DNA of 64,000 nt from Ottelia alismoides (Eukaryota; Streptophyta; Magnoliopsida; Alismatales; Hydrocharitaceae): positions 8,182,501-8,246,500 of the forward strand of contig JAZKJV010011400.1 of the NCBI GenBank assembly GCA_037367405.1. The letters are read 5' to 3'. The position numbers and the translations under genes are program-made. Shown one piece after another: positions 1 through 8,419 of the stretch (position 1 is the first letter of the stretch; each line of letters begins with the position of its first letter). The notes under the pieces were generated by a model, which was not told the DNA's origin, searched no databases, and saw only the letters and a list, made by a program, of their open reading frames with translations.

Positions 1-1
1 A

Positions 2-550
2 TTCTCAGCCACCGCCAACTCGGCCAACCCCAGCGCGCCGGGCTTCAATAACGAGCTAATCGTGCAAAACACCGACAGCACACTTCGGTTGGAAGCCAGT
101 TACACCGACGCTGGTCGCGACGAACTACCGAAATTGATCGGTACCGGTAGCGTCCAACTACGCAATCGGCACACACAAGCGGAATCGGCCGATCAGGTTC
201 ACGATGCCCAGATCCTGGGCTCGGGACAAGCCGAGAATAAACAGTTCGTAGGCGCAATCAATCACAATACTCACTTGAAGTTTACCAACATTCAATTTGA
301 TAACCTCACGAGTATCCGCGTACGCGTAGCCAGCGCAGGTACAGGGGGCACAATCGAAGTCCATCGCACCAGCGCCGACGGCCCTAAACTGGGCGAAGTG
401 AACGTTGAAGTCAACGGCAACTGGGAAGCGTTCTACGAAAAACAGCTCACCCTTGAACCGACCACCGGACAAGATGATCTGTTCCTGGTGTTCAAGAACG
501 AACAAAAGCCCGGCGGCTTGATGAATATCGACTCGCTGAAGTTTGAATGA
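2..550 (+). CDS. C-terminal part of a CBM6-like carbohydrate-binding protein (partial)
   Basis: The frame is open at the left edge and ends at TGA 548-550, so only the last 182 residues are seen. The final 90 or so residues form a beta-rich domain (TSIRVRVASAGTGGTIEVHR, then DDLFLVFKN and a closing NIDSLKFE) typical of family 6 carbohydrate-binding modules. In planctomycetes such modules often end secreted sugar dehydrogenases, ThuA-type proteins or glycosidases, but the catalytic part lies outside the window, so its activity cannot be stated. It is chromosomal: it lies left of the first att copy and was probably the neighbour of the tRNA-His gene before the elements inserted. Confidence 0.7.
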   Translation, partial: FSATANSANPSAPGFNNELIVQNTDSTLRLEASYTDAGRDELPKLIGTGSVQLRNRHTQAESADQVHDAQILGSGQAENKQFVGAINHNTHLKFTNIQFDNLTSIRVRVASAGTGGTIEVHRTSADGPKLGEVNVEVNGNWEAFYEKQLTLEPTTGQDDLFLVFKNEQKPGGLMNIDSLKFE

Positions 551-689
551 GTGAGCGGGGAACGCAGGTTGTGCGAATTGAGGCTGCGGGAGTTGCGAAA
601 GAGAGGCCGACGCGGCGCGTCGGGTTTACATCTTCCGACGCAGGCGCGTCAGGCCACTTCTGGCGTCGGGCCGCGCCTGGCGTGAGATA

Positions 690-739
690 GAAGGGGTGGA
701 TGAAGGGGCTCGAACCCTCGACAACTGGAGCCACAATCC
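690..739. repeat. att copy 1 (left end of element A)
   Basis: A 50-bp direct repeat identical to 4452-4501. Its inner 46 bp match 50930-50975, the 3' half of the tRNA-His gene. It is read here as attL, the tRNA 3' end duplicated by integration. The sequence to its left would be the original chromosome downstream of the tRNA. Confidence 0.9.
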
Positions 740-947
740 GCCCAAACAGTCAGCCGCAAAACGCACTTTTTGACGGTAAACACGCGTTTTTCCTGCGTTT
801 TACCCACTAAGCACTATAGCAGAGCTTTGCTAGATACCACTCCGGGGCAAGCAACCAGCGTCTGAAATTTCGTATTGGGTGGAGTGGTCCGACTAGATTA
901 GCACCATTTCAATTTATTTGAAATAGAGCATTTCAAGAATCTTGAAA
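740..947. other. Non-coding left end of element A, possible integrase arm sites
   Basis: No convincing gene. AT-rich repeats of the type acgcgttttt / cctgcgttttaccc lie at 755-810, just inside the att copy, where arm-type integrase binding sites would be expected. The role is inferred from position only. Confidence 0.3.
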
Positions 948-1238
948 TTAGGTCGGTGGTAATAAAGCCCTGACCGACTTTTGCCCCAGAGCCTTGGCGA
1001 GCGCTGGCAAAGCGTCAAATGGTGGCTGCGTTCGGCCTGACTCCCAGTTGTAATAGGTCGTCAGCTTCAAGGGAAATCCAGAGTTCGAAACCGATTCTGT
1101 CATAGCATCCGCAGTCAACTTAGATCTCTCGCGAAGTGCCTTTAGCCTCGCAGCGAACCGTCCGCTGTAAGTGCTCTGGTCTGGTTGCTTTGGCGCGGGG
1201 TTCACGATGCATCCTCGCGTTCTGAACTGAGTTGGCAC
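948..1238 (-). CDS. Small helix-turn-helix (Cro/CI-like) protein
   Basis: A 96-residue protein. Residues 28-92 (FAARLKALRERSKLTADAMT, a turn region, then YYNWESGRTQPPFDALPALA) fit an XRE-type HTH fold with its N-x-E-S-G-R-x-x-P recognition segment. It is probably a DNA-binding regulator. The GTG start at 1238 lies just after the TAA of the HNH gene, so it is translationally coupled and last in the leftward operon of element A. A later in-frame GTG is possible because the first 25 residues look unstructured. It may control the operon or the integrase; that is inference. Confidence 0.7.
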   Translation of the reverse strand: MPTQFRTRGCIVNPAPKQPDQSTYSGRFAARLKALRERSKLTADAMTESVSNSGFPLKLTTYYNWESGRTQPPFDALPALAKALGQKSVRALLPPT

Positions 1239-1239
1239 A

Positions 1240-1815
1240 TTAGTAGTATCTAGGTAACTTGCCAGCAGCTCTCAAAGCGAAAGCGCTTGTAGTGATTCCG
1301 TTGGGCCTGATGTTGTATTCTGGTCGCTTGCTGCCAAGGTCTGGTAGATCAGCAGGGTACTCAAACGCCTCCATACATGCTAGGCTCTGCGCAATAACTA
1401 TGAACATCTTGCGAAAACGCACATAGTCAGGAGAGTCTAGGCCGAGTACCCGAATAATACGCTTTGCCTCCTTTGTCACACCCTCGATAGTACCATCGGA
1501 TGCAACGGTTACGTTTGGCGCGGTAAGGTAAACACTTGGATCTGGCAACGACCTTTTTCCTTTCGCCGCGTTGCAACTATGGCAACTGTACAGCAAGTTG
1601 TCGTAATTAGTTTCCATGGTCTCATCAATCTTGACCGCTACGAAGTGATCCAAGTCAAAGCACGCTTTTACAAGCGTGAACGATTCACGAGTAAGGCAAT
1701 AAACACAACGAAATGAAAACTCGTCTCTGAGCCAATCGCGAAAGGATTCGTAGTCTGAATAGCCTGGCCCATGCTTTCGCTTATGAGCTTGAGCCGGATA
1801 GTCATATGGCATCAT
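1240..1815 (-). CDS. HNH endonuclease
   Basis: A 191-residue protein with a compact HNH/McrA-type nuclease core: CVYC (37-40), the D-H pair of LDH (56-57), N73, then CHSC (78-81) followed by N82 and K85. The two CxxC pairs should bind structural zinc, and H57/N73/N82 fit the beta-beta-alpha-metal active site. The start overlaps the stop of the upstream gene by 4 nt (ATGA). Lone HNH genes of this size occur as homing-type nucleases and as effectors of defence cassettes. The tight coupling to two unknown genes and an HTH gene favours a cassette, but no substrate can be read from the sequence. Confidence 0.8.
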   Translation of the reverse strand: MMPYDYPAQAHKRKHGPGYSDYESFRDWLRDEFSFRCVYCLTRESFTLVKACFDLDHFVAVKIDETMETNYDNLLYSCHSCNAAKGKRSLPDPSVYLTAPNVTVASDGTIEGVTKEAKRIIRVLGLDSPDYVRFRKMFIVIAQSLACMEAFEYPADLPDLGSKRPEYNIRPNGITTSAFALRAAGKLPRYY

Positions 1816-2183
1816 GGCTGCTGCAATCTGGACTCCATCAATCGAAATAGTCTTTCCGCGCTCTCGATTGGCAGAGGGGCGACTTTCCCTCTATAAGCCA
1901 ACATCTCGCGTTGCAGGATTTCTAGTTCTACTCCCTCTGACAGAGTTAAAACTCCGTCGAGTTCCTTCTCGATGAGATCACAGCGTCTAGAGTTTTTCGC
2001 TTCATTCCAGTTTACGTGTCGCTCAATAAACGACCTGATGTTGACTGGACATGAGCTCCGCAATTTGGCTCGGAAAATTTCGACTGCTCTGGCTCTGAAT
2101 CGCTTCCTGGTGGCCCGCGGCCTACGAAAGAGCTTTTCAGGGGAGCGTGGTAAACTTTGTTGGAGCTCTTGTACCGTCGACAA
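1812..2183 (-). CDS. Hypothetical protein in the element A operon
   Basis: 123 residues, not recognised. Charged and mostly helical; the N-terminal third is very basic (KLFRRPRATRKRFRARAVEI), suggesting nucleic-acid contact. It uses a TTG start two bases after the stop of the upstream gene and ends overlapping the HNH gene start, so the three genes are probably translated together and may act together. Confidence 0.6.
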   Translation of the reverse strand: MSTVQELQQSLPRSPEKLFRRPRATRKRFRARAVEIFRAKLRSSCPVNIRSFIERHVNWNEAKNSRRCDLIEKELDGVLTLSEGVELEILQREMLAYRGKVAPLPIESAERLFRLMESRLQQP

Positions 2184-2184
2184 T

Positions 2185-2841
2185 TTATGCGCTCGCGTTC
2201 GATGAATGAATCAGACCTAATTTTTGCTTAGCATCTGCGGCGGCTTTGATCAAAAGATCGAGATCGTGTTCGGTTAAAACGATTTCAAACACGTGCGATG
2301 CCCCGGTTTGCTCTTCATAGCCGATAAGGAAATGGGTGAGCGGCAAATACCCAACAATACGGGTATGATCACCGTTGAATAGTGGCCGGTTGTCACAAAC
2401 AAAATGGAGCCGCTTAAGTTCATTTCCCGTATAACGCACCAGTGCCATAGACTTTTGAAGCACAAGAATCGGTTGCTCGTTTTTGAAGAGCGGAATTAGA
2501 TTTCCGCAAGCCTTTGCAAACATCTCGTACTTTTCAGTATCTGCCCCCATAATGCTGCTAAACCATTCGGTAAACTCACCAAATGAGTTCACGTTGAGTG
2601 ACGTCAGTAAGCGGACAACACTGTCGGTTATCGCTTCATCGTTGAAGACGTCAGAACAATGCTTTCGGAGCAATTTCTCAGTTAACATCACTTGGGGGTC
2701 GTTAATCAGCGATCCCAGGCGCTCAAACAATGATGGATCGACATCAGCAAGTAAGCTGAGGTCTTTTATGAGCGCATTGAATGATTCACGGTCTTCCTCA
2801 TCGAGTTCAGAAGCAAAGGACGGGGAGTCGTTTTCTGTCAT
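2185..2841 (-). CDS. Hypothetical acidic protein, first gene of the element A operon
   Basis: 218 residues, not recognised. The ATG at 2841 is chosen because an AGGAAA ribosome-binding site lies 6-11 nt upstream; an earlier ATG at 2877 has no such site. The N-terminus is acidic (SELDEEDRESF) and helical, and the C-terminal half is mixed alpha/beta. No signal peptide, membrane segment or catalytic motif is seen. It heads the leftward operon that ends with the HNH and HTH genes. Confidence 0.6.
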   Translation of the reverse strand: MTENDSPSFASELDEEDRESFNALIKDLSLLADVDPSLFERLGSLINDPQVMLTEKLLRKHCSDVFNDEAITDSVVRLLTSLNVNSFGEFTEWFSSIMGADTEKYEMFAKACGNLIPLFKNEQPILVLQKSMALVRYTGNELKRLHFVCDNRPLFNGDHTRIVGYLPLTHFLIGYEEQTGASHVFEIVLTEHDLDLLIKAAADAKQKLGLIHSSNASA

Positions 2842-3196
2842 GCTTTTTCCTAGTAAAGTGCTGTCACACATGATCACCGAAAACAGCCAAAATTGCTAGA
2901 TCAGAGACCTAGCCCCTTGGGGGGGCGTCGCCATCGGCAGATCTTAACGGAGACAAACTCTTGACTAGTGCGAACGTTGATTTTTACCAGCCAGTCCCGA
3001 GTCTCGAGTCGTATTCGCATATCTCCGTCGCTTTAGCGTTTCAACCCCTGTCCAAACAAGAATCCTTCGCCGCGCGGTCTTCATTCCAGAATCCCTAGTG
3101 GTTAGAAGTCGCTGCCGGCCGCCGCTGGTGGCTAGGGACCACTAGCAGCAAGCCGGACGCGCGGTTAATTACTCCGCTGGCGACGATTATTTGAGC
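2842..3196. other. Non-coding stretch between the operon and the broken integrase
   Basis: No gene supported. It should hold the promoter of the leftward operon. A weak stem-loop (gctggtgg / ccactagc) lies at about 3122-3150. Nothing else stands out. Confidence 0.4.
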
Positions 3197-4343
3197 TTAC
3201 CCGATTTCCCGAGCGACTTGCAGAGCCTTTTCCCGGTCGGCTTCCGCGTAGACTTGCGTAACCTCCAAGTTTGAGTGCCCCAGGATAACGCTTGCCGCAT
3301 CGATTCCGAATCGTTTGCGGATCTCTGTTGCCGCTGAGTGCCTAAGCTGGTTTGGGGCCCACTGCTCAAGCTTGCCACGCTGGCAGGCGTACTTGATCGC
3401 ATTGAAGTAGCTTCGTGAATCGTACGATGCACCGGCTTTGCTCTTTGGCTTCGCTATCACGTTGGTCCCTGGCCTGTTACCGCAAGACATCGGTGTAACC
3501 CGCGCCGCGTGCCTGGTGTCGCGCCTCTGGCGTTCTGACTCGGCAGGGGAGAAGCAGTGAGCATCTGCAGCGCGGAGCAGATACGGCCGGAGTATCGCTT
3601 GAGCTTGCGGCCCCACATAGATAGCCCGCTGCTTGCCGCGCCACGCTGTCTTGTGCTTGTCCAGTTCGATTACCCACACATCGCCCGCGCGGTTAACCAT
3701 ACTCGGAACACAGTTCCCCAGGTCGGCAGCCTGTGAGTTGCTGGAATCGAATCATATCGCCCACGACTTTGGTGGTATGCTTGAGCGTCTCTTCGACCAA
3801 CTGAGGACTGACGGGTTTAACTGGCTGGGCCTCTTTGGCTTGCGTTCTGCCGCGTTTTAGCGGATCGATGCACCGCAAGGCGGTTAGCGTCTCGGCTGAC
3901 ATCATGCCTTCGGAGACGGCCCACTTGACCACGCGTAGAAGTCGCCCCATTTGCTTATTGATGTACTGGCGACTTCGCCTTGAGTCTGTGATCCACCACT
4001 CCCGCACCGCGCGAAAGTCGGATGGCCCGAAATCACAAGCCAGCATCGAATCGTAAAGCTCATCGATCGGCTTTAGGGCGCGCTCGTACTGGTAGTGCTC
4101 GTCTGACTCAGCGTAGTACGTCTCAGCGTGCTTTAGAAACGCCTCGCGCACGTCGCCCATTGTGAGCCGGCTGGCAGGCGTCCCGAAGTGCTTCGGTCTG
4201 CCACTTGCGCCGTACTGAGCAATCAGCCGGCCGTAAGCCTCTTTGCTCTCTTGCGAGCCGTAAGGACCAAGCAGATAGTCCTTGCCGTTGATAGTCACCC
4301 GAGCCTGTCCGCTCGAGTGCTTCCGATAGGATGGAACACGCAT
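3197..4343 (-). pseudogene. Tyrosine recombinase (integrase) of element A, split by a frameshift
   Basis: Two adjoining frames together look like one planctomycete phage-type integrase. The upstream part (4343-3693, 216 aa) has the SAM-like core-binding region and the first catalytic Arg (GCRPGE), then stops. The downstream part (3700-3197, 167 aa) has the lysine strand (DKHKTAWRGK), the box II motif (NQLRHSAATE), and LGHSNLEVTQVYAE with the presumed nucleophile Tyr. The frame changes near 3695-3705, exactly where family members read on. With Arg and Tyr on separate products the enzyme is probably dead. It sits 109 bp from att copy 2, the usual place for an element's own integrase. A sequencing error cannot be excluded. 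Confidence 0.85.
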
Positions 4344-4451
4344 TCAATTGACTCCAACTATTCGGGAAGATTTCCCGATTGTTGACTTCAAAAAGTGCGG
4401 CTCTCACCCGGTGTGAGGTAATCGTTTTTCCAACGATTCGCTTGATGATTT

Positions 4452-4501
4452 GAAGGGGTGGATGAAGGGGCTCGAACCCTCGACAACTGGAGCCACAATC
4501 C
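4452..4501. repeat. att copy 2 (junction of elements A and B)
   Basis: A 50-bp direct repeat identical to 690-739 and matching the tRNA-His 3' half at 50930-50975. It separates the two elements and serves both as the right end of A and the left end of B. Integrase genes lie on both sides of it, within about 165 bp. Confidence 0.9.
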
Positions 4502-4544
4502 AGAGTTCACCTTGGCCGGCATCATCTGGGCGTATATCCAGCAC

Positions 4545-4562
4545 GCGCGTTGTGCAACGCGC
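4545..4562. other. Perfect hairpin beside att copy 2
   Basis: Inverted repeat GCGCGTTG-TG-CAACGCGC, with 8-bp arms and a 2-base loop, between att copy 2 and the integrase gene. Possibly an excisionase or integrase control site or a terminator stem. No T-run follows. Confidence 0.4.
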
Positions 4563-4664
4563 AAACGTTAGAGGCCGAAGGTGGAAGCCCCACTGATGCA
4601 GGAGATAAACGGAAACGCGGAGCGGGTTTTCGAATGGAATCTATGATTCGTTGGAGAACCAGCC

Positions 4665-5573
4665 ATGCCCCAGCTTCTGACTTCCGTGTTGGCCTCACTG
4701 ATCAGTGAATTGCCGATTGAACGCATCACTCAAGAACAGTATCAGCGCGCTGTCGATCGTTTTAGCGAACAATTGCGAACCCCAGCGTCGACACTACACC
4801 TGAACATCGAACAGGTAAACGCGTTCCTAGTTTCACTCGAAGTGGAACGCCGATTGGGGCCAGTTTCAGTAAGAAACTATCGCACTTCGATCGTGCGTAT
4901 ATGGAACTTTGCGCATGAGACCTTGCACCTGGTGGATGCGTGTCCATTGCGCCGCATTCGTCGGCCAAAGAAGCCAGATCAGCAGGTGATGGCTTGGGAC
5001 AAGAAAGCCGTTGGGTTGCTGCTACGAGCAGCACACGAAATGAATGGCACGTTGCGTTGCGGAATACCAGCCAACGTTTTTATGGTCGCGTTGGTTAACC
5101 TGTCCTATGACACAGGACTTCGTCCATCAGATACAAGACTACTGCATTGGCATCAGTACGATCCGAAGAAGCGATTGATCTGCTTGGCACAGCATAAGAC
5201 AGGCGGAGTCCACACCTGCAAAGTCAGGCCAGAAACAAAACTGGCATTGGCCAAGTTGCAATTGCATTCCCCAACCAAGTTGTTTCCGATCGGCAAGACT
5301 GGCATTTGGAAATGGGAACAGCGACTATATGCCGCTGCTTCAAAGCTGGGCTTCAAAAAGCTGCCGCGTCAAGGAATCGGGACATTGCGGAAATCGCATG
5401 CGACAGAAGTATTCCTTGAACATGGCTTAGCAGCTGCGGCACAGTCGCTAGGGCACCGCGGTGATATCTCAACAGCCCGAAAACATTACATCGATAGTTC
5501 GACAATCAAGGGATACTTGCCAGCAAAGATCGGTTATAGTTCTCAGGATAGGCGTAGGAAGAAGGCCGACTGA
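4665..5573 (+). CDS. Tyrosine recombinase/integrase, left end of element B
   Basis: 302 residues, with an N-terminal SAM-like DNA-binding domain (about 10-95) and a C-terminal catalytic domain (about 105-290). Catalytic residues are R153 (TGLRPSD), K178 (AQHKTGG), R242 (GTLRKSHATE), H264 (LGHRGD) and the nucleophile Y275 (KHYID). The first His of the usual HxxR box is Gly239, a departure that may be tolerated. Start ATG 4665 has GGAGAA upstream. It lies 163 bp from att copy 2, so it is the best candidate for integrating element B into tRNA-His, although the element has a second tyrosine recombinase at 43559-44668. Confidence 0.9.
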   Translation: MPQLLTSVLASLISELPIERITQEQYQRAVDRFSEQLRTPASTLHLNIEQVNAFLVSLEVERRLGPVSVRNYRTSIVRIWNFAHETLHLVDACPLRRIRRPKKPDQQVMAWDKKAVGLLLRAAHEMNGTLRCGIPANVFMVALVNLSYDTGLRPSDTRLLHWHQYDPKKRLICLAQHKTGGVHTCKVRPETKLALAKLQLHSPTKLFPIGKTGIWKWEQRLYAAASKLGFKKLPRQGIGTLRKSHATEVFLEHGLAAAAQSLGHRGDISTARKHYIDSSTIKGYLPAKIGYSSQDRRRKKAD

Positions 5574-5583
5574 GAACTCTATA

Positions 5584-5907
5584 ATGAGCGATGATTTGCG
5601 ACACGAAGTGCAAGTAGAACGCGACAGGTGCCTCGCAATCGTTGAGACGTACGAGACGCGAGTCAGAGGCTACGAAGCCATGTTGATCACGCGATTGGGC
5701 AATATCATCCGCAACGGAATTGTACCCGAATCGTTTGTGGAACAGATGTCCAGTGATGAGCCAACAGAGTTCTGCGATCCAGTCACTGTTGAGGAAGAGC
5801 GTCAGCGTTGCCTGCAATGCATCGATGTTCACTATCACGACGATGCACCTCTACCGGTCCGCCGCATGCTTGACGACATTCGGCGCGGCATTCAGGGCGA
5901 TGCATGA
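5584..5907 (+). CDS. Hypothetical protein after the integrase
   Basis: 107 residues, not recognised. It contains two similar segments, VERDRCLAIVETY and EEERQRCLQCIDVHY, suggesting a duplicated helical unit with a conserved Cys. The ATG at 5584 starts 10 nt after the integrase stop, so it is co-transcribed. Its place next to the integrase would suit a directionality or accessory factor, but nothing in the sequence proves that. Confidence 0.6.
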   Translation: MSDDLRHEVQVERDRCLAIVETYETRVRGYEAMLITRLGNIIRNGIVPESFVEQMSSDEPTEFCDPVTVEEERQRCLQCIDVHYHDDAPLPVRRMLDDIRRGIQGDA

Positions 5908-6007
5908 GGTCGCATCGGAAACGGGCTGCCGGGCATGGGGGACCCACCCACCCAGCAGGGCGCTGCCGCGGTGGGGTCCTTCCCCAGGGGGCGGCCCACG
6001 GGGCGAA

Positions 6008-6030
6008 GCCCGCTCATTGGCGGGTTTTTT
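6008..6030 (+). terminator. Rho-independent terminator
   Basis: Stem CCCGC/GCGGG with loop TCATTG, followed by TTTTTT at 6025-6030. It closes the integrase transcript. The GC-rich sequence before it (5935-6005) holds further inverted repeats. Confidence 0.7.
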
Positions 6031-6104
6031 CGCACACGGCTTCTCCAAAAGTATGTGTAAGTAAGCGCGCACAAACTTGGGTTTGCCGCTTGTTTTTATA
6101 GCCG

Positions 6105-6116
6105 ATCGGATATAAT
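6105..6116 (+). promoter_or_regulatory. Candidate promoter -10 region
   Basis: GATCGGATATAAT (6104-6116) contains a perfect -10 hexamer TATAAT at 6111-6116. No strong -35 is seen. Almost the same block, GATCGGATATAT, lies on the other strand near 8365-8378 upstream of the 8282 gene, so the two genes probably share one mode of regulation. Confidence 0.55.
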
Positions 6117-6160
6117 AAAGTTAGCGAAAGGGGCGGCTAAAACAGCCCCTGTGTCTATCC

Positions 6161-6186
6161 GATGACCCGGCGATGCCGGGAAGGAG
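6161..6186 (+). promoter_or_regulatory. Shared leader with hairpin before the ribosome-binding site
   Basis: The leader has a hairpin CCCGGC-gat-GCCGGG directly followed by AAGGAG, which is the ribosome-binding site of the 6193 gene. The same leader, one base different over about 31, occurs on the minus strand at 8290-8320 before the 8282 gene. The hairpin abuts the Shine-Dalgarno sequence and could be a binding site for a translational regulator. Confidence 0.5.
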
Positions 6187-6192
6187 AGCGAA

Positions 6193-6489
6193 ATGGTTGA
6201 TTTTGATTTCCGATCGAAGCTTCCGCTGGCCTTGGGGCGCGTGGTTGCGACTCCTGGCGCGTTGGCCGCGCTACAGGATGCGGACCAAACACCTCTGCAA
6301 TTTCTGGTGCGGCACTCGTCTGGTGACTGGGGTTGCGTATGTGCAGAGGATGCAGAGTTGAATAACCAGGCACTGATGAATGACGAGCGCATTCTCAGTG
6401 CCTACCAACTGCATGACGGCAACCGTATCTGGATCATTACAGAGGCTGACCGATCGGTGACGACGATCCTTCTACCTAGCGAGTACTAG
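6193..6489 (+). CDS. Conserved plasmid-related hypothetical protein
   Basis: 98 residues of a small family found on plasmids and integrated elements, recognisable by LGRVVATPGALAAL, the GDWG loop, LSAYQL and IWIITEADRSVTTILLP. The function is not known. The start follows AAGGAG 7 nt upstream. It has its own promoter and terminator region, and its leader is duplicated upstream of the 8282 gene. Confidence 0.8.
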   Translation: MVDFDFRSKLPLALGRVVATPGALAALQDADQTPLQFLVRHSSGDWGCVCAEDAELNNQALMNDERILSAYQLHDGNRIWIITEADRSVTTILLPSEY

Positions 6490-6545
6490 ACACGTCTTCC
6501 CGCGCCACCGACGAGAATCGTCGGTGGCGTTTAACTGAGGAAAAA

Positions 6546-6971
6546 ATGAATCTCACAACTGAGCAACTCGGACGCCTGCTGTTTCGTTCGCGGCACGAGC
6601 CGCGCCGTAACCTTAAGCGACAAATGAAAGACTGGGGCGGCAGTGGATCGGCAGAAGAGCTGGATCAGGTGCTTGCTACCGCCGAAGCGGACCAAGCGGT
6701 AATCGCCGAGGCAGATCGATTAGAGCAACAGCGGCACTTGATGGCTCGCACTGTCGAGCTAGGCATTGACGGCCGCGTGGCGGAGATGCTGGCCGACGTT
6801 CGACTGCGCATGCAAGAGCTGCAGCTGACACAAGCTGAAGTAGCCTCGAGATGCGGTTGGCCACAATCGTTAGTTGCGGCTTATCTGACCGGTGCAAAAG
6901 AGCCTGGCATTGGTAACCTGGCCAAGATGGCATCAGCCGTAGAATGCGTATGGAGACTACGGCCAAACTAG
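6546..6971 (+). CDS. Helix-turn-helix regulator
   Basis: 141 residues. The N-terminal 75 residues are charged and helical (LDQVLATAEADQAVIAEADR). Residues 85-140 form an XRE-type HTH (MQELQLTQAEVASRCGWPQS, then IGNLAKMASAVECVW). It starts 56 nt after the plasmid-related gene, with a GAGG site upstream, and faces the serine recombinase gene, whose stop lies 4 nt beyond its own. It is probably a DNA-binding regulator of this left module. Confidence 0.7.
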   Translation: MNLTTEQLGRLLFRSRHEPRRNLKRQMKDWGGSGSAEELDQVLATAEADQAVIAEADRLEQQRHLMARTVELGIDGRVAEMLADVRLRMQELQLTQAEVASRCGWPQSLVAAYLTGAKEPGIGNLAKMASAVECVWRLRPN

Positions 6972-6975
6972 CGAT

Positions 6976-7740
6976 TTACCGAGCGAATTTTGCCTGATGT
7001 GCCAGATACAATCGCTGGCACGCTTGCGGATTCCAGACGGTATGCACTTGATCGAAGTTGCGCTTGGGTCGCTTCACACCGCGCGAGTTGAGCGACTCGG
7101 CAATCTCTCGCCAGAGCATACCTCTGCGGCGCAGCTGCGCCACCATCGTAGCTCTCTTACGTTCGATGGCGTCAATCACCAACTTGCCACGCACGATTCG
7201 GTAGCCCAATGGAGCGCGGCCGTTGGTTGGCTTGCCCTTGGATCGCATGGCTCGCTTTGCATCGCGGATACGCTCGCCTATCCGAGCTGCTTCCCATTGT
7301 GCGATCGCGGCGAGAATGCCGATGAAAAGTCGACCGGTGGGAGTGTTAGTTTCGACGCTAATATCCAGCAAATGAACCGTCACCCCTCGACGTTCCCACG
7401 CTTCCAGCGTGGTCAGCGCGTCACGCTGCGAGCGAAAGGCTCTGTCGAGTTTGGCGATCACTACATGGTCGCCCGCACGCAGCATTGCATCCAGTCGGCT
7501 GCCATCTCGACGCGCTCTCAAATCGTAGCGCGTCGCACTCACGCCCGCATCGGCGACGATCTCACTGACCGTCAGGCCTCGCTCGATACCCAGTAGCTTT
7601 GCCCGTCGAGCGATAACCTGGCGTTGGTCGTCGAGCGACAATCCGGACTCCGCCTGTGAATCGCTGCTGACGCGGATGTATCCGTACACTCTCGCATGCC
7701 TCGACACTAATCCAGCGTCGGGGCGAGTGCGGCGGCGCAT
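6976..7740 (-). CDS. Serine recombinase (resolvase/invertase family)
   Basis: 254 residues. The catalytic domain (about 17-160) has the YIRVSSDSQ motif with the nucleophile Ser near residue 25, KLDRAFRS (97-104) and the E-helix segment GILAAIAQWEAARIGERI. The C-terminal part (175-250) has a compact DNA-binding region (MLWREIAESLNSRGVKRP). This is the size of a resolvase or invertase, not of a large serine integrase. Its start overlaps the stop of the upstream gene by one base (TAATG). A resolvase would suit dimer resolution of a circular form; an invertase might explain the inverted tape-measure gene nearby, but no crossover repeats were found. Confidence 0.85.
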   Translation of the reverse strand: MRRRTRPDAGLVSRHARVYGYIRVSSDSQAESGLSLDDQRQVIARRAKLLGIERGLTVSEIVADAGVSATRYDLRARRDGSRLDAMLRAGDHVVIAKLDRAFRSQRDALTTLEAWERRGVTVHLLDISVETNTPTGRLFIGILAAIAQWEAARIGERIRDAKRAMRSKGKPTNGRAPLGYRIVRGKLVIDAIERKRATMVAQLRRRGMLWREIAESLNSRGVKRPKRNFDQVHTVWNPQACQRLYLAHQAKFAR

Positions 7741-8282
7741 TACTCGATACCCAGCACAGCATTGATCTCGGCCAAACGGGCCAGCAGAGTCTCACGCTCG
7801 GCTCGCAAGGCGTCATGGTCGATCGCAATTGCCTGTGGCACGCCGGCCACGCCGCGCCAATAGGCCGCTGCGTCTTCCGACAGCGGTGTCTGGCGAGGCT
7901 GTTCGAGGATAAACTTGGCTGCCCAGAGGATGCGTTCTTCGCGCCCCATATCGCACAGCATACGAGCGGTCTTAGCCAGCGGTCCACACCACTGGCGTCC
8001 ATCACTATTGGCGTCTGCGACCCACTTCAAAAACGGCTTGCCGTCTTTGTTCAGCAGCACGATCCCCAGATCTGCACTGGCTGACTGGTCTACATGCAGC
8101 AGCACGTCGCCCACTTCGCACTCGACTGTCGAGCCCACACTCGCGAACTCGCCCTGATATGCGAAGCCGTCGTTGGCCGGAGTTGCCACACTGGACAGCC
8201 ATTTGGCCCAGCACTTCCAGCCTTTCTTGGCCATCTTGCTGCTGGAAGCTGACGCGCCGGGAACATCGATTGTGACTGTCAT
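7740..8282 (-). CDS. Hypothetical protein coupled to the serine recombinase
   Basis: 180 residues, not recognised. It begins with a polar stretch, has a beta-rich middle (YQGEFASVGSTVECEVGDVLLHVDQS) and ends with a coiled-coil-like tail (HDALRAERETLLARLAEINAVLG). No membrane segment. ATG 8282 is preceded by AAGGAG and by the same hairpin leader as the 6193 gene. It is translated together with the serine recombinase. Confidence 0.65.
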   Translation of the reverse strand: MTVTIDVPGASASSSKMAKKGWKCWAKWLSSVATPANDGFAYQGEFASVGSTVECEVGDVLLHVDQSASADLGIVLLNKDGKPFLKWVADANSDGRQWCGPLAKTARMLCDMGREERILWAAKFILEQPRQTPLSEDAAAYWRGVAGVPQAIAIDHDALRAERETLLARLAEINAVLGIE

Positions 8283-8289
8283 GGTAGAT

Positions 8290-8320
8290 TGCTCCTTCCC
8301 GGCATCGCCGGGTCATTGGA
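8290..8320 (-). promoter_or_regulatory. Second copy of the shared hairpin leader
   Basis: On the minus strand this reads TATCCAATGACCCGG, then CGATGCCGGGAAGGAG, matching 6161-6186 except for one base. A GATCGGATATAT block with an AT-rich run at about 8350-8378 is a likely promoter for it. Confidence 0.5.
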
Positions 8321-8419
8321 TACTGAGAGGACAGTTTCAGTCGTCCCCATCACTGCGTATTTAAATATATCCGATCAGATATCTACGGCAATGGGGATTA
8401 GAGGATTTTTCTAGAATTT

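Noticed and set aside
3197..4343. Programmed frameshift in the element A integrase
   Set aside because: No slippery heptamer or downstream structure was seen at the junction; a simple loss of frame is more likely.
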